A stretch of DNA of 47,416 nt from Planctomycetota bacterium (GCA_027622275.1 JAQBZB010000032.1:1-47416), one strand, 5' to 3'. Shown: positions 17,706 to 26,461, counted from the first letter of the stretch. Program-made: numbers and translations. The notes: generated by a model not told the origin, from the sequence alone.

Positions 17706-17745
17706 GTTCGCTCCGCGAACAAAACGTCAGGTTCGCGGAGCGAAC
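17706..17745. repeat. Short perfect inverted repeat in the divergent promoter region
   Basis: GTTCGCTCCGCGAAC (17706-17720) and GTTCGCGGAGCGAAC (17731-17745) are exact reverse complements separated by ten bases. It lies between the amidohydrolase and the SelA-like gene, which are transcribed away from each other. It could be an operator for the whole divergent cluster, or a dispersed palindrome; the sequence alone does not decide. Confidence 0.6.
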
Positions 17746-17802
17746 CACGCCAATCATTGAACGCGATGGCTGATCGCGATGCAAGGCGAAGAGAAGCTAA
17801 CG

Positions 17803-18915
17803 ATGGACCTGTTTCAAAAGTACGGATTGACACGCGTGATTAACGCTTGCGGCAAGATGACGCATCTGGCGGGCGCGATCGTCTTGCCGGAGATCGCGGC
17901 GGCGGCCAGCGAGTCGCTCAATCATTTCTTCATTCTGGACGAACTGCAAGCTGCCGCCGGGCGAATCATCGCCGAGACAACCGGGGCCGAGAGCGGTTGT
18001 GTGACGGCATGCACTTCGGCCGGTATCACGTTGAGCGTCGCCGCGTGCATGACCGGCGCGGACATCGCCAAGGTCTTGCAGCTTCCCGACACGACCGGCC
18101 TGCCTCATCGTGTGCTAATTCAGAAGGGCCATTGCATCAATTATGGTCACCCGATTACGCAAGCGATCCGTCTATCGGGCGCGACCGCGGTCGAAGTGGG
18201 TGTCGTGAATCGTTGCCTTCCCGAAGAGTTGCGGCATGAGCTTGGCAAAGGGGACGTGGCGGCAATCGTTCATGTCGAATCGCATCACACGGTCCGATAC
18301 GGCTGGGTGCAACTCCCGGAAGTTGTGCAGCTCGCTGACGAATTCAAGGTGCCGGTGATCGTCGATGGTGCCGCGCAAGACCAACGGTTGCGTGAACTTA
18401 TCAGCACCGGCGCGGCGCTCGTGCTGACCAGCGCTCACAAGTATCTCTGCTCGACCACCGGCGGCATCGTGGCAGGGCGCAAAGACTTGGTCGACGCCGT
18501 CTCCTTGCAGAACAGAGGCATTGGCCGCCCGATGAAGGCCGGGAAAGAAGCCATCATTGGCGCGATGGCGGCGTTGCAATTTCGTGGTCGCCAAGACATG
18601 AGTGCTTGGACCGCCGAACAAGATCGTAAGGTCGCCGTGATCTTGGATCGCCTGAAAGACATTCCGGGGCTCACGCTGAGCGTTGATCCCGATCCCAATG
18701 GGTGCCCGTTTTCCCGCGTCCGCCTGACGCCCGTTGCGGACGCCGGCCAGTATTCCATGCTTTCATTGCGGGATGCGTTGGCTGCGGGGAATCCCACGAT
18801 CGTCTTGCGAGCGCACCACATCGACGAAGGTTATGTCAACATTGATGCGATCGAGCTGACCGACGACGAGATCGAGTTTGTGTGTCAGCGAATTCGCGAA
18901 GTCTTCGCGGCGTGA
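17803..18915 (+). CDS. SelA/DgaE-like PLP-dependent enzyme
   Basis: A 370-residue fold-type I PLP enzyme of the SelA-like group (DgaE family), some members of which deaminate D-glucosaminate phosphate. The PLP lysine is Lys213 (TSAHKYLCSTTGG) and the cofactor-binding aspartate is Asp188 (VIVDGAA). The first residues (LTRVINACGKMTHLAG) match the family's N-terminal block. The start is taken at ATG 17803; an ATG at 17779 is in frame and adds MQGEEKLT. It faces the amidohydrolase gene across a short promoter region with a palindrome, an arrangement known for this pair. It may deaminate or eliminate from an amino acid freed by the hydrolase; this is inference. Confidence 0.85.
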   Translation: MDLFQKYGLTRVINACGKMTHLAGAIVLPEIAAAASESLNHFFILDELQAAAGRIIAETTGAESGCVTACTSAGITLSVAACMTGADIAKVLQLPDTTGLPHRVLIQKGHCINYGHPITQAIRLSGATAVEVGVVNRCLPEELRHELGKGDVAAIVHVESHHTVRYGWVQLPEVVQLADEFKVPVIVDGAAQDQRLRELISTGAALVLTSAHKYLCSTTGGIVAGRKDLVDAVSLQNRGIGRPMKAGKEAIIGAMAALQFRGRQDMSAWTAEQDRKVAVILDRLKDIPGLTLSVDPDPNGCPFSRVRLTPVADAGQYSMLSLRDALAAGNPTIVLRAHHIDEGYVNIDAIELTDDEIEFVCQRIREVFAA

Positions 18916-18946
18916 CCGCATTTCACCTTTCAGAAACGACACTCTC

Positions 18947-20329
18947 ATGCAGCCGCCCAACCGACGACGCTTTCTTCGCCAAGCGGGAATCGCATCTTGC
19001 CTTGGCGGTCCGTTGTTGTCTTCCGCCGGTGCGATATCGCCGCTCTTCGCGGCTCCCGATAGTAAACGGCCGCGAGTTGCCGCCATCTTTACGGTGTTGC
19101 GTTTTCGCAGCCACCCCTACAACATCCTCGAAAACTTCCTGGGGCCGTATTACTTCAATGGCAAGTTGACCGATCCCGGCGTCGACGTCGTGTCGTTTTA
19201 CGCCGATCAGTTTCCCGATGACGACATGGCCCGCGAAGTGTCCCAACGCTTCAATATCCCGCTGTATGCGTCCATCGACGAGGCGCTTTGCGTCGGCGGC
19301 AGGAAGCTGGATGTCGATGCCGTGTTAATCATCGGTGAACATGGCGATTATCCGTACAATGCACGCGGGCAGCACCTGTATCCACGCAAGCGGTTCTTCG
19401 ACGAAGCGGTGGCCGTGATGCGTCGCGAGAATCGATTCTTGCCCGTGTTCAACGACAAGCACCTGTCGTATCGCTGGGATTGGGCGAAGGAGATGTACGA
19501 CATGGCGCGGGCGCATGAGATGCCGCTGTTGGCTGGCAGTTCGGTTCCGTTGGCACAACGCAAGCCGCCGCTGGACTTGCCTGACGGAGCGGAGATCGAA
19601 GAAGCCGTCTCGATCCACGGCGGCGGACTGGAATCGTACGACTTTCATGCACTCGAGGTGCTGCAATCGATTGTCGAATCCCGACAAGGCGGCGAGACCG
19701 GCGTTGCGCGGATCGAGTTGTTGTATGGCGAGAAGCTCGAGCGTGCGCGGGCGGCGGGGCGTTGGTCGCAGCCGCTTGTCGATGCCGCCATGGACGCCGA
19801 GCAAGCCATGCAGGCGAGCCGTCAAGATCGACCAAGCACCGGCGTGTTTCAAGCCCAGCCCAGCCAGCCCCCGCCGCCTGGCCCGGAAGGACCGCACGCG
19901 ATCGCTATCGAATACAAAGACGGTTTGCGCGCGACGGTACTGAAGATCGGCTCAAGTTCGGACCGCTGGAACTTTGCCTGTCGTCTGCGCGGCGAAACGA
20001 CGCCTCGGGCAACGGCGTATTTCAACAGCCCGTGGGGTAACCGCGGCCTGTTCAAAGCGTTGTCTCACGCAATTCAACAGCACTTCATCCAGCGTGTCGA
20101 ACCTTATCCCGCTGAACGGACGTTGTTGACCACGGGTATGGTCGAGGCGGTCATGCGGTCGTTTGAACAGCAGGGCCAGCCAATCGAAACGCCTCACTTG
20201 GAGATCGCCTATCAGGCCAAACCGTGGAACCAATTCCGCGAATCGGGCCGGACTTGGGACATCATCACCGCCGAGACGCCTCAACCCGCCACGTTCCAAC
20301 CTCGCTCATTCGCCGAACTGCAACGCTAA
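18947..20329 (+). CDS. Tat-exported protein of unknown function
   Basis: The 460-residue protein begins with a twin-arginine signal (RRRFLRQAG) and a hydrophobic stretch ending in a likely AFAA-type cut site (SPLFAAPD), so it is probably exported folded. I see no clear catalytic motif. Regions such as DVDAVLIIGEHGDYPYNARGQ suggest a Rossmann-like N-terminal half, as in Gfo/Idh/MocA-related proteins, but the glycine-rich nucleotide loop is not evident. A Pro-rich linker lies near residues 300-310. It starts 31 bases after the SelA-like gene, and 13 bases separate it from the MFS carrier, so the three are almost surely one operon. Likely a partner in the same catabolic pathway. Confidence 0.75.
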   Translation: MQPPNRRRFLRQAGIASCLGGPLLSSAGAISPLFAAPDSKRPRVAAIFTVLRFRSHPYNILENFLGPYYFNGKLTDPGVDVVSFYADQFPDDDMAREVSQRFNIPLYASIDEALCVGGRKLDVDAVLIIGEHGDYPYNARGQHLYPRKRFFDEAVAVMRRENRFLPVFNDKHLSYRWDWAKEMYDMARAHEMPLLAGSSVPLAQRKPPLDLPDGAEIEEAVSIHGGGLESYDFHALEVLQSIVESRQGGETGVARIELLYGEKLERARAAGRWSQPLVDAAMDAEQAMQASRQDRPSTGVFQAQPSQPPPPGPEGPHAIAIEYKDGLRATVLKIGSSSDRWNFACRLRGETTPRATAYFNSPWGNRGLFKALSHAIQQHFIQRVEPYPAERTLLTTGMVEAVMRSFEQQGQPIETPHLEIAYQAKPWNQFRESGRTWDIITAETPQPATFQPRSFAELQR

Positions 20330-20342
20330 CCGCGAAGCTCCC

Positions 20343-21653
20343 ATGCCCATCGACGACCATCGCCCGACACACTTCCGCTGGAACGTCTTTGTGCTGGCGA
20401 GCGGCACCTCCTGGCTGTTGTATCTGCATCGTTATATCTTCGGGCTGATCAAACCCGTTCTGGCCGAAGAGTGGGGCCTCGGCAACGACGAACTCGGATT
20501 GCTCGACAGCGCCTTTTCCGTCGCTTACACAGGGTTTCAGATTCCATTGGGCGTGGCGACCAACGCCTTTGGCGTCCACCTGATGTTGACGTTCATGCTC
20601 GTCGCGGGAGCGGTCGGGCTGGGGCTGCACGCGTGGGCACCGACCAGCAAGTACTTGTGGGCGGCCCGCGCGACCATGGGGCTGGGCCAGTCGGCCGTGT
20701 TTGCCGCGCAAAGCGAGATCACGAGGGCGTGGTTCCCGGTTTCGGTGCGGACGACCGTGCAGGGATGGGTGGGCGTCTTCTTCGCGCGGTTCGGTGGGCT
20801 GTCGGCTAATCTGCTTCTCGGCTCCGTGTTGCTCGGCGTGTTCGAGCTGCCGTGGCGAACCGTCGTCTACGCGATGGCGGCAGTGGGGCTTGGCCACGCG
20901 ATTCTGTTCGCGCTGTTGTTTCGAAATTCGCCGCGCAACCATCCACGCGTGAACGACGCCGAGGCGGCGTTGATCGAAGGAAGCGACGGGAAGCCGTTGA
21001 AGGCGGAGCCTCGCACGGGCATCCGCGATCTGTTTCGACGCATGAGCCTGCGTTCCATCGGCAACGTCCTGATGCTCAACCTGCAGACAATTCTCAGCAC
21101 GCTGGCGGACAATGTATTTTCTGCGTGGATTCCTCTGTTCCTGTCGCAGGTGCATGGATTGAAGTTCAAGGAAATGGGGTTCTACGCTTCCCTGCCCTTG
21201 CTCGGCGGTGCCCTGGGCGGGGCGTTCGGCGGTTGGTTGAACGATAAGATGATCGCGCGGACTGGCAGCCTGCGCTGGTCGCGGGTAGCGGTGGGAGCAA
21301 CGGGAAAGGGGATCGCCGGCGTCTTGTTGCTAACTTCCTTGTTGTGGTATGACCAACCGCAGTCGTTCTGCGTGATGCTGTTCTTTGTCAAGTTCTTTTC
21401 CGACTGGAGCCTCGTCACAACCTGGGGTTGTGTGACCGACATCGGCGGCCGGAGTTCGGCGACCGTCTTTGCCTACAACAATTCCGTGGCGGGGATCGGA
21501 TCCATCGTGGGATCGGCGCTGTATGGGTTCGAGTCCGAATACATCAGTTGGGTGTCGGTTTTTGTGACAGCGGCCGCGGCCTATTTCGTTTGCGCGTTCA
21601 CATGGTTCCTGATCAATTGCGAGCTTCCAATCATCAGTTCGGAGTCGGAATGA
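20343..21653 (+). CDS. MFS transporter of the sugar-acid/anion:cation symporter type
   Basis: A 436-residue carrier with about 12 hydrophobic segments. The start region (LYLHRYIFGLIKPVLAEEW and LGLLDSAFSVAYTGFQIPLG) is characteristic of the hexuronate and related anion:cation symporters of the major facilitator superfamily. It likely imports the substrate for the catabolic enzymes encoded around it. The ATG at 20343 is chosen over a long in-frame extension that overlaps the preceding gene. Two blocks, VRTTVQGWVGVFFARFGG and SRVAVGATGKG, correspond to cytoplasmic loops. The substrate cannot be inferred more closely. Confidence 0.88.
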   Translation: MPIDDHRPTHFRWNVFVLASGTSWLLYLHRYIFGLIKPVLAEEWGLGNDELGLLDSAFSVAYTGFQIPLGVATNAFGVHLMLTFMLVAGAVGLGLHAWAPTSKYLWAARATMGLGQSAVFAAQSEITRAWFPVSVRTTVQGWVGVFFARFGGLSANLLLGSVLLGVFELPWRTVVYAMAAVGLGHAILFALLFRNSPRNHPRVNDAEAALIEGSDGKPLKAEPRTGIRDLFRRMSLRSIGNVLMLNLQTILSTLADNVFSAWIPLFLSQVHGLKFKEMGFYASLPLLGGALGGAFGGWLNDKMIARTGSLRWSRVAVGATGKGIAGVLLLTSLLWYDQPQSFCVMLFFVKFFSDWSLVTTWGCVTDIGGRSSATVFAYNNSVAGIGSIVGSALYGFESEYISWVSVFVTAAAAYFVCAFTWFLINCELPIISSESE

Positions 21654-21683
21654 GGGCGGGCCGACCACCATGAGGAGATCGTC

Positions 21684-22118
21684 GTGGACGTCGCCGCGCG
21701 CGATGGTAAACTTCGCACAGTCATGGATGAGGAATGTGGCGATAGCATGAAGAACCGCTACGACGTTGCCGTCACTGGTGCCGGAATCGTTGGCCTCGCG
21801 CACGCGTGGCTGGCGGCGCGTGACGGCGCAAGGGTGGTCGTTCTTGAACGCGACCCGCGCGCCGTTGGCGCATCGATTCGCAACTTTGGCATGATTCAGA
21901 TACACCCATTTCTTAACGGCAATGGTCGTGCATCAAGAATACTTTGGGCCTGGGGGCTTGTGCGGTTTGGCGTACCAATTCAAGGCCGCATTCACTTGCG
22001 TCCAGATCCGCCATACAACGACGTTATGCGCGAAGCAATGCGTGGAAACTACGGCCCGCTCGCGTTGCAAATCCTGCAACACCTCTCAGTTCACTCGCCA
22101 GCCCAGCAGTTGCCATAG
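21684..22118 (+). pseudogene. Chimera: truncated FAD oxidoreductase joined in frame to a Fic-domain tail
   Basis: This 144-codon frame starts as an FAD-dependent oxidoreductase of the D-amino-acid or ThiO-like family: the dinucleotide loop [17 protein letters not shown] and the VVVLERD strand are intact. After RNFGMIQ it switches, near 21900, to the end of a Fic protein. The Fic motif [13 protein letters not shown] is followed by [12 protein letters not shown] and a short helix tail. The Fic signature HPFx(D/E)GNGR has Asn where an acidic residue is usual. Neither half is complete, so I call it a pseudogene or relic of a deletion. An oxidase of this type would fit the operon, so the cluster has probably lost its oxidase. 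Whether it is translated is unknown. Confidence 0.7.
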
Positions 22119-22365
22119 ACGCGTTGCGATTCAACGGCACTAGCATCTCGGCCAACTACCCTCCCCTCATTGTTCAGCCACTACCGACACTCGAAATCTG
22201 CCGCCGCGTGAAGAGCGCTGGGTAATCGATGCTAGCTGCAAAGGCCGCTTCATTCGTCCTTTGCGGAATGATCCTGATGTTCCTCACGCGTGGCAGCCGA
22301 TAACCAAGACGACGCTAGATCTCTAGCGATCCGCCGGAACCTCTTGCGCGACAAGGAACGTTGCA

Positions 22366-23859
22366 ATGTTCGTCATCGTCAGCGATCTGCACCTGAACGA
22401 TAAGACAACCGGCTCGCCGTTGGACTCTGGGGCATTTCAGATTTTCGCCGAGCGGCTGCATGAAACAGCCATTCGCGCGTCCTGGCGGGCAGGTGGAAAC
22501 TATCGACCGATCGAACGGCTTGATTTAGTCTTGTTGGGCGATGTGCTGGACCTGACCGGCACGTTGCATTGGGCGTCTGGAGATGTCCGCCCCTGGCACG
22601 ATTCCAGCTCGCCTGGCGTCTCGGATGCCGTCGCATCGATCGTCGACAACATCCTGGCACGAAACAGCGAGGCGTGCGATGTCTTGCGTGCGATCTCGAC
22701 AGATGGCGCGATTCGCATTCCCCCAGCAACGCAAGACGGGCAACCAGCCTACGACGCCGAGGGCGTGCCGGTGGCTGTGCGGACGGTTTACATGGTCGGC
22801 AATCACGATTGGTTGCTGCATCTGCCCGGAACCCGGTACGACACGATTCGGCAAAAAGTGACTCATCGCTTGGGGCTGGCAAATATCTACAGTGCGCCGT
22901 TTCCCCACGATCCCTACGAATCGGATGAACTGCTGGCGACGATGCGGAGGCATCGCGTCTTTGCCAGGCACGGCGACATCTTCGATCCCATCAACTTCAG
23001 CGAAGACCGCGACAGCGCCAGCCTGGGCGACGCCATTGTGATCGAGCTGATCACTCGCTTTACCTTGGAGATCGAACAGCACCTCGGTGCGGACCTGCCG
23101 CCAAGCGTCTTGAACGGTCTGCGCGAACTGGACCACATCCGCCCGATTCTGCTGGCCCCAGTTTGGATCGAAGGTTTGCTCGAACGATCCAACGTCAAAC
23201 CAGCCGTCCGCAAAGAGATCAAGCGGACGTGGGACCGGCTGGCGGACGAGTTCCTGCAACTGTCGTTGGTGCAAGACCAGGATTCCTGGAGCCCGTTTGA
23301 TATCGTGGACGGGCTGGAACGCGCATTGAAATTCAGCAAACGTTTGTCGCTTGGCTGGGCCGGAAAGGTCACCAGTTGGCTGCACAGTCTTCGTGGGGCC
23401 GAGAGCGGTTCGTATTTCCAGCACGCACTGGCGGAGCAGGATTTTCGGAATCGCCGAGCCCGCAACATTGTCTACGGTCACACGCACCACGCGGAAGCCA
23501 TTCCGCTGGACGCCAGCTATGCGGACGGTTATGTTCTGAATCAGATGTATTTCAATTCGGGAACGTGGCGACGCGTGCTCGATCAGACACGTTGGACGTC
23601 CAGCGAACACGAGTTTATTCCGACCGAGTCGTTATCGATTCTTTCATTCTTCTTCGGCGATGAGCGGGGCGGACGCCCGTTTGAATCCTGGACAGGGATG
23701 CTGGCAACGGTGAGCGACTCGGCAACGCATCGCGTTGATGCGGGGCGAGCGCCTCATGCCTCCGAACAACCGCTTTCGGCATCAAGAGTACCTGTCCGAG
23801 CGCCTCACTTCCGACGTTCATCTGCTCCGAGCCGATCCCCCACCCGCGAGACTTACTGA
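22366..23859 (+). CDS. Calcineurin-like metallophosphoesterase
   Basis: A 497-residue metallophosphoesterase. The metal and catalytic blocks are present: SDLHLND at residues 6-12, LLGDVLDLTG (about 55-64), GNHDWLL (about 145-151), ARHGDIFDP (about 204-212) and YGHTHHAEA (about 370-378), in the order expected of the calcineurin-like fold. A helical insertion of roughly 150 residues sits before the last block. The last 40 residues, rich in Ser, Arg and Pro, overlap the start of the next gene and look like read-through. The real end may be shorter, or a frameshift may have occurred. The substrate is unknown. With the downstream alpha/beta hydrolase it forms an uncharacterised pair. Confidence 0.84.
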   Translation: MFVIVSDLHLNDKTTGSPLDSGAFQIFAERLHETAIRASWRAGGNYRPIERLDLVLLGDVLDLTGTLHWASGDVRPWHDSSSPGVSDAVASIVDNILARNSEACDVLRAISTDGAIRIPPATQDGQPAYDAEGVPVAVRTVYMVGNHDWLLHLPGTRYDTIRQKVTHRLGLANIYSAPFPHDPYESDELLATMRRHRVFARHGDIFDPINFSEDRDSASLGDAIVIELITRFTLEIEQHLGADLPPSVLNGLRELDHIRPILLAPVWIEGLLERSNVKPAVRKEIKRTWDRLADEFLQLSLVQDQDSWSPFDIVDGLERALKFSKRLSLGWAGKVTSWLHSLRGAESGSYFQHALAEQDFRNRRARNIVYGHTHHAEAIPLDASYADGYVLNQMYFNSGTWRRVLDQTRWTSSEHEFIPTESLSILSFFFGDERGGRPFESWTGMLATVSDSATHRVDAGRAPHASEQPLSASRVPVRAPHFRRSSAPSRSPTRETY

Positions 23860-24916
23860 CGACTATCGTCAGCGGATGCGAGCCGTTGGCCGCACCCTTC
23901 GTGCCGCGGATGTACGGGCGATCTATCTGGTTCATGGTTCGTTCGTCGGAGCCGATGCGTTTGGGTTGTTCCGCGAAGTTGCCCGCGTTTCATCCGCCGC
24001 CGCCGAACCCCTGCGACGTCTGCAAAAGCAGTTGTTGGACGCGCTGGCGAAAGACGCGGGGAACTACACGGTCGAGTTCGCGAAGGAGTTCGAAGAAGCT
24101 ATTGCGATCGACGGCGAAAAGCCTCTTCCCGTCCGGCTGTTGAATTGGTCGAGCGAGAACCATCACATTGGCCGAGCCGACGGCGCAATCCGGCTGATCG
24201 CTGCACTTCTCGACGATCATGCGGCGAGTGAGGGCCGGGTTCTCGTGTGGGGGCACAGTCATGGCGGGAACGTCTTGGCGCTGGTCACGAATCTGCTGGG
24301 AGGAGATGCAAGTCTCCGTCAGGAGTTCTTTCACGCCTGCCGGTCCTACTATCGCTGGCCGGGGCTGGAACGAGTTGATATGCCCGAATGGCCCCGCGTT
24401 CAAGGACTGCTGGAGAACGATTCGATCCAATCGCGCGCCGCTCGGCTCGATCTGGTCACCTTCGGAACGCCCGTCCGCTATGGCTGGGAAACCAACGGCT
24501 ACGGTAATTTGCTGCACTTCATCCATCATCGCCCTGTTCCTGGCCAAGACCCGGCGGTCGCTGAGTTCCCCCGAGACGTGGAAGCAGTATTGACGGCCCG
24601 GTTCGGCGATTACATCCAGCAGTTCGGCATCGCGGGAACGAACTTTGCCCCCGCCGCATGGTCGTGGCGGGCTGCGTTGGCGGACGTGCGATTGGGCCGT
24701 CTTTTACAGCCTGGGATTCCGGCGCGAACGTTGTTGGAGCGATTGAAACTCGGCACGCGCACGCACGATGAAGGCACGAACCTGCTCGTCGATTACGGAC
24801 TGCCAACGGGTCACGTGGGGCAACATCTCGCGGGCCATGCTGTTTACACGCGATCAGATTGGTTATTGTTTCACGCAGAGGAAGTCACTCGCCGGTTCTA
24901 TCGCAATACGGGATAA
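23756..24916 (+). CDS. Alpha/beta hydrolase-like protein
   Basis: A protein of about 386 residues with an alpha/beta hydrolase outline. The first strand and oxyanion loop are IYLVHGSFVGADAFG, and the nucleophile elbow is GHSHGGN (from VLVWGHSHGGNVLAL), with Ser as the nucleophile. A late His is probable near VGQHLAGHAVYT. It begins inside the 3' end of the metallophosphoesterase, overlapping by about 100 bases. The start could also be ATG 23735. Overlapping, same-strand order suggests tight translational coupling. The substrate is not evident; a lipase or peptidase-type esterase is plausible. No signal peptide is seen. Confidence 0.72.
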   Translation: MPPNNRFRHQEYLSERLTSDVHLLRADPPPARLTDDYRQRMRAVGRTLRAADVRAIYLVHGSFVGADAFGLFREVARVSSAAAEPLRRLQKQLLDALAKDAGNYTVEFAKEFEEAIAIDGEKPLPVRLLNWSSENHHIGRADGAIRLIAALLDDHAASEGRVLVWGHSHGGNVLALVTNLLGGDASLRQEFFHACRSYYRWPGLERVDMPEWPRVQGLLENDSIQSRAARLDLVTFGTPVRYGWETNGYGNLLHFIHHRPVPGQDPAVAEFPRDVEAVLTARFGDYIQQFGIAGTNFAPAAWSWRAALADVRLGRLLQPGIPARTLLERLKLGTRTHDEGTNLLVDYGLPTGHVGQHLAGHAVYTRSDWLLFHAEEVTRRFYRNTG

Positions 24917-24919
24917 CTC

Positions 24920-25249
24920 ATGACAGGCATCATTCAAGTCACGACGACCGTTTCCGATCAAGCTGACGCCGAGCGGATCGCCGCCTCGCTCGTTGCCCAA
25001 AAACTCGCCGCCTGCGTCCAGGTCTCCGGACCGATCGAAAGTACCTATCGCTGGAAAGGCCAGATCGAGACCTCGCAGGAATGGGTTTGTGCCATCAAGA
25101 CTCGCGACGAGCTGTTCGCCGAAGTCGAACAAGTCATCCGCGGTTTGCATTCCTACGGCGAACCAGAAATCATGGCGGTACCGATCACCGCGGCGAGTGC
25201 CGGGTATCGCGATTGGCTGTTGTCCTCGGTGAAGGCATTGGACCGTTGA
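24920..25249 (+). CDS. cutA: CutA-type divalent-cation tolerance protein
   Basis: A 109-residue small trimeric protein. The family core is visible: VTTTVSDQADAERIAASLVAQKLAACVQ at the start (read in two pieces), YRWKGQIETSQEWVCAIKT in the middle, and PEIMAVPI near the end. CutA is widespread and linked to copper tolerance in enterobacteria; its precise role elsewhere is not settled. The gene begins only a few bases after the upstream hydrolase ends, so it probably shares a transcript. Length and motifs are standard. Confidence 0.93.
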   Translation: MTGIIQVTTTVSDQADAERIAASLVAQKLAACVQVSGPIESTYRWKGQIETSQEWVCAIKTRDELFAEVEQVIRGLHSYGEPEIMAVPITAASAGYRDWLLSSVKALDR

Positions 25250-25276
25250 ACGAGGCACAACCTCCGGCCAAATGGC

Positions 25277-25708
25277 ATGCAGCCTTTTCATATCGTCATC
25301 CGAGCGATCCCGAACAGAGAGTTGCCGACGCAATCGATCACCTTTGCCGGCCGCGACATTGACGCGTTGATTGTTCCGCCCGCCCTGCAGGCAACGCCGC
25401 TGGGAGTGAGCTTCGAACAGGCCGCCGATGCCTTGGCGACATTTCCGCGGATGCACGTCGAGCCCGATGGTTCGTTCGTTTGGGTTTCGTCCTCGGAAGA
25501 TGAAGAGGCCTGGCAAGTCGACGGGAATCTGTACGACCGTGACGGCAGCTTGATCGCGATCGATCTGAAAGGAACTTGCGATCAGACGAAGGTCGTGCTG
25601 TTGCTCGACGTCTTTCGCGCTGCTGGCCGCGAGTTGATGATCGAAGTTGTGCGCGATGCGACATTCATTCGCGAACGCGACTTTCTCGAATCGCTGCCGA
25701 AGTTGTGA
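25277..25708 (+). CDS. Conserved protein of unknown function
   Basis: A 143-residue acidic, mostly beta protein with no recognised motif. It has strands such as MQPFHIVIRAIPN and FAGRDIDALIVPP, a central acidic stretch (SSSEDEEAWQVDG), and a helix-strand end (VVLLLDVFRAAGRELMIEVV). It follows cutA by 27 bases on the same strand, so co-transcription is likely. I do not recognise its family. Confidence 0.6.
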   Translation: MQPFHIVIRAIPNRELPTQSITFAGRDIDALIVPPALQATPLGVSFEQAADALATFPRMHVEPDGSFVWVSSSEDEEAWQVDGNLYDRDGSLIAIDLKGTCDQTKVVLLLDVFRAAGRELMIEVVRDATFIRERDFLESLPKL

Positions 25709-25857
25709 GCGTGGCCACCACACCAGTTCGCACCAGCGCGCAACGAGCACAGATGAGTTCATCCTGGCGTATTGGTCGACACCCATGAACTCACAGAATT
25801 CGCTGGACTCGATACACTCGAGGAAAGGCGTGGCTCACGGAATCGCAAGCGAAGCAA

Positions 25858-26451
25858 TTGCACGAGTGCAAAGACGCATTTGCTCCCATTTCAGTTCCGG
25901 CCCCGGAGGTCGAGTTAGGCAGGGGGGCTGGCTTTGGGCTGCGAGAACAAAGCGAGAAAGTCGAACGAGCAGCCGTGAACTATCCGAGACGACTACTTAA
26001 AGATCGCGGCTTTACGCTGAAGTCGGTCGAGCGCGACAGGATCGGTTACGCCTTGCTCGCGCGCCGTAAGAACTCGGAGCTTCATGTCGAGCTGAAAGGA
26101 GTGGCCGGCGATACGCCGGATTTCATCATCACTGGCAACGAAGTCAGACAGGCCAGCACAGACAAAGAGTTCCGACTAATTGTAGTTATCAATGCCCTGA
26201 AGAGAGAACGGCGCGCTATCGAGATTTCGGGTAAAGAATTCCTCGCTTGCTATCAACTAGAGGCGGTTGCCTATCGAGCCAAGAAGATGAAGTACACGAC
26301 GTCTCTACTTGAGATGCGGATTCCAGAAGCGAAGGCGCAAACTACGCAACCCTTGGGCGGCCCTCGTTTCGAGGCGTGTCCGGTCGTTTCAGCGACCATT
26401 CATTCTTCTCGATGGGCTCATGAAGCCATCTGCAATAAGATAGGAACGTGA
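25858..26451 (+). CDS. DUF3883-domain protein
   Basis: A 197-residue protein dominated by a DUF3883 domain (also named for the C-terminal part of the plant NO VEIN protein). The block GFGLREQSEKVERAAVNY begins the domain. Then come SVERDRIGYALLARRKNSELHVELKG and FIITGNEVRQASTDKEFRLIVV, which resemble restriction-like nuclease folds (VELKG-type strand). DUF3883 is found in defence and mobile contexts, but its function is not known. The flanking TA and methyltransferase remnants suggest that this is a decayed accessory patch. The N-terminal 30 residues are unremarkable; the true start is uncertain. Confidence 0.65.
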   Translation: MHECKDAFAPISVPAPEVELGRGAGFGLREQSEKVERAAVNYPRRLLKDRGFTLKSVERDRIGYALLARRKNSELHVELKGVAGDTPDFIITGNEVRQASTDKEFRLIVVINALKRERRAIEISGKEFLACYQLEAVAYRAKKMKYTTSLLEMRIPEAKAQTTQPLGGPRFEACPVVSATIHSSRWAHEAICNKIGT

Positions 26452-26461
26452 ACTCGATGTT

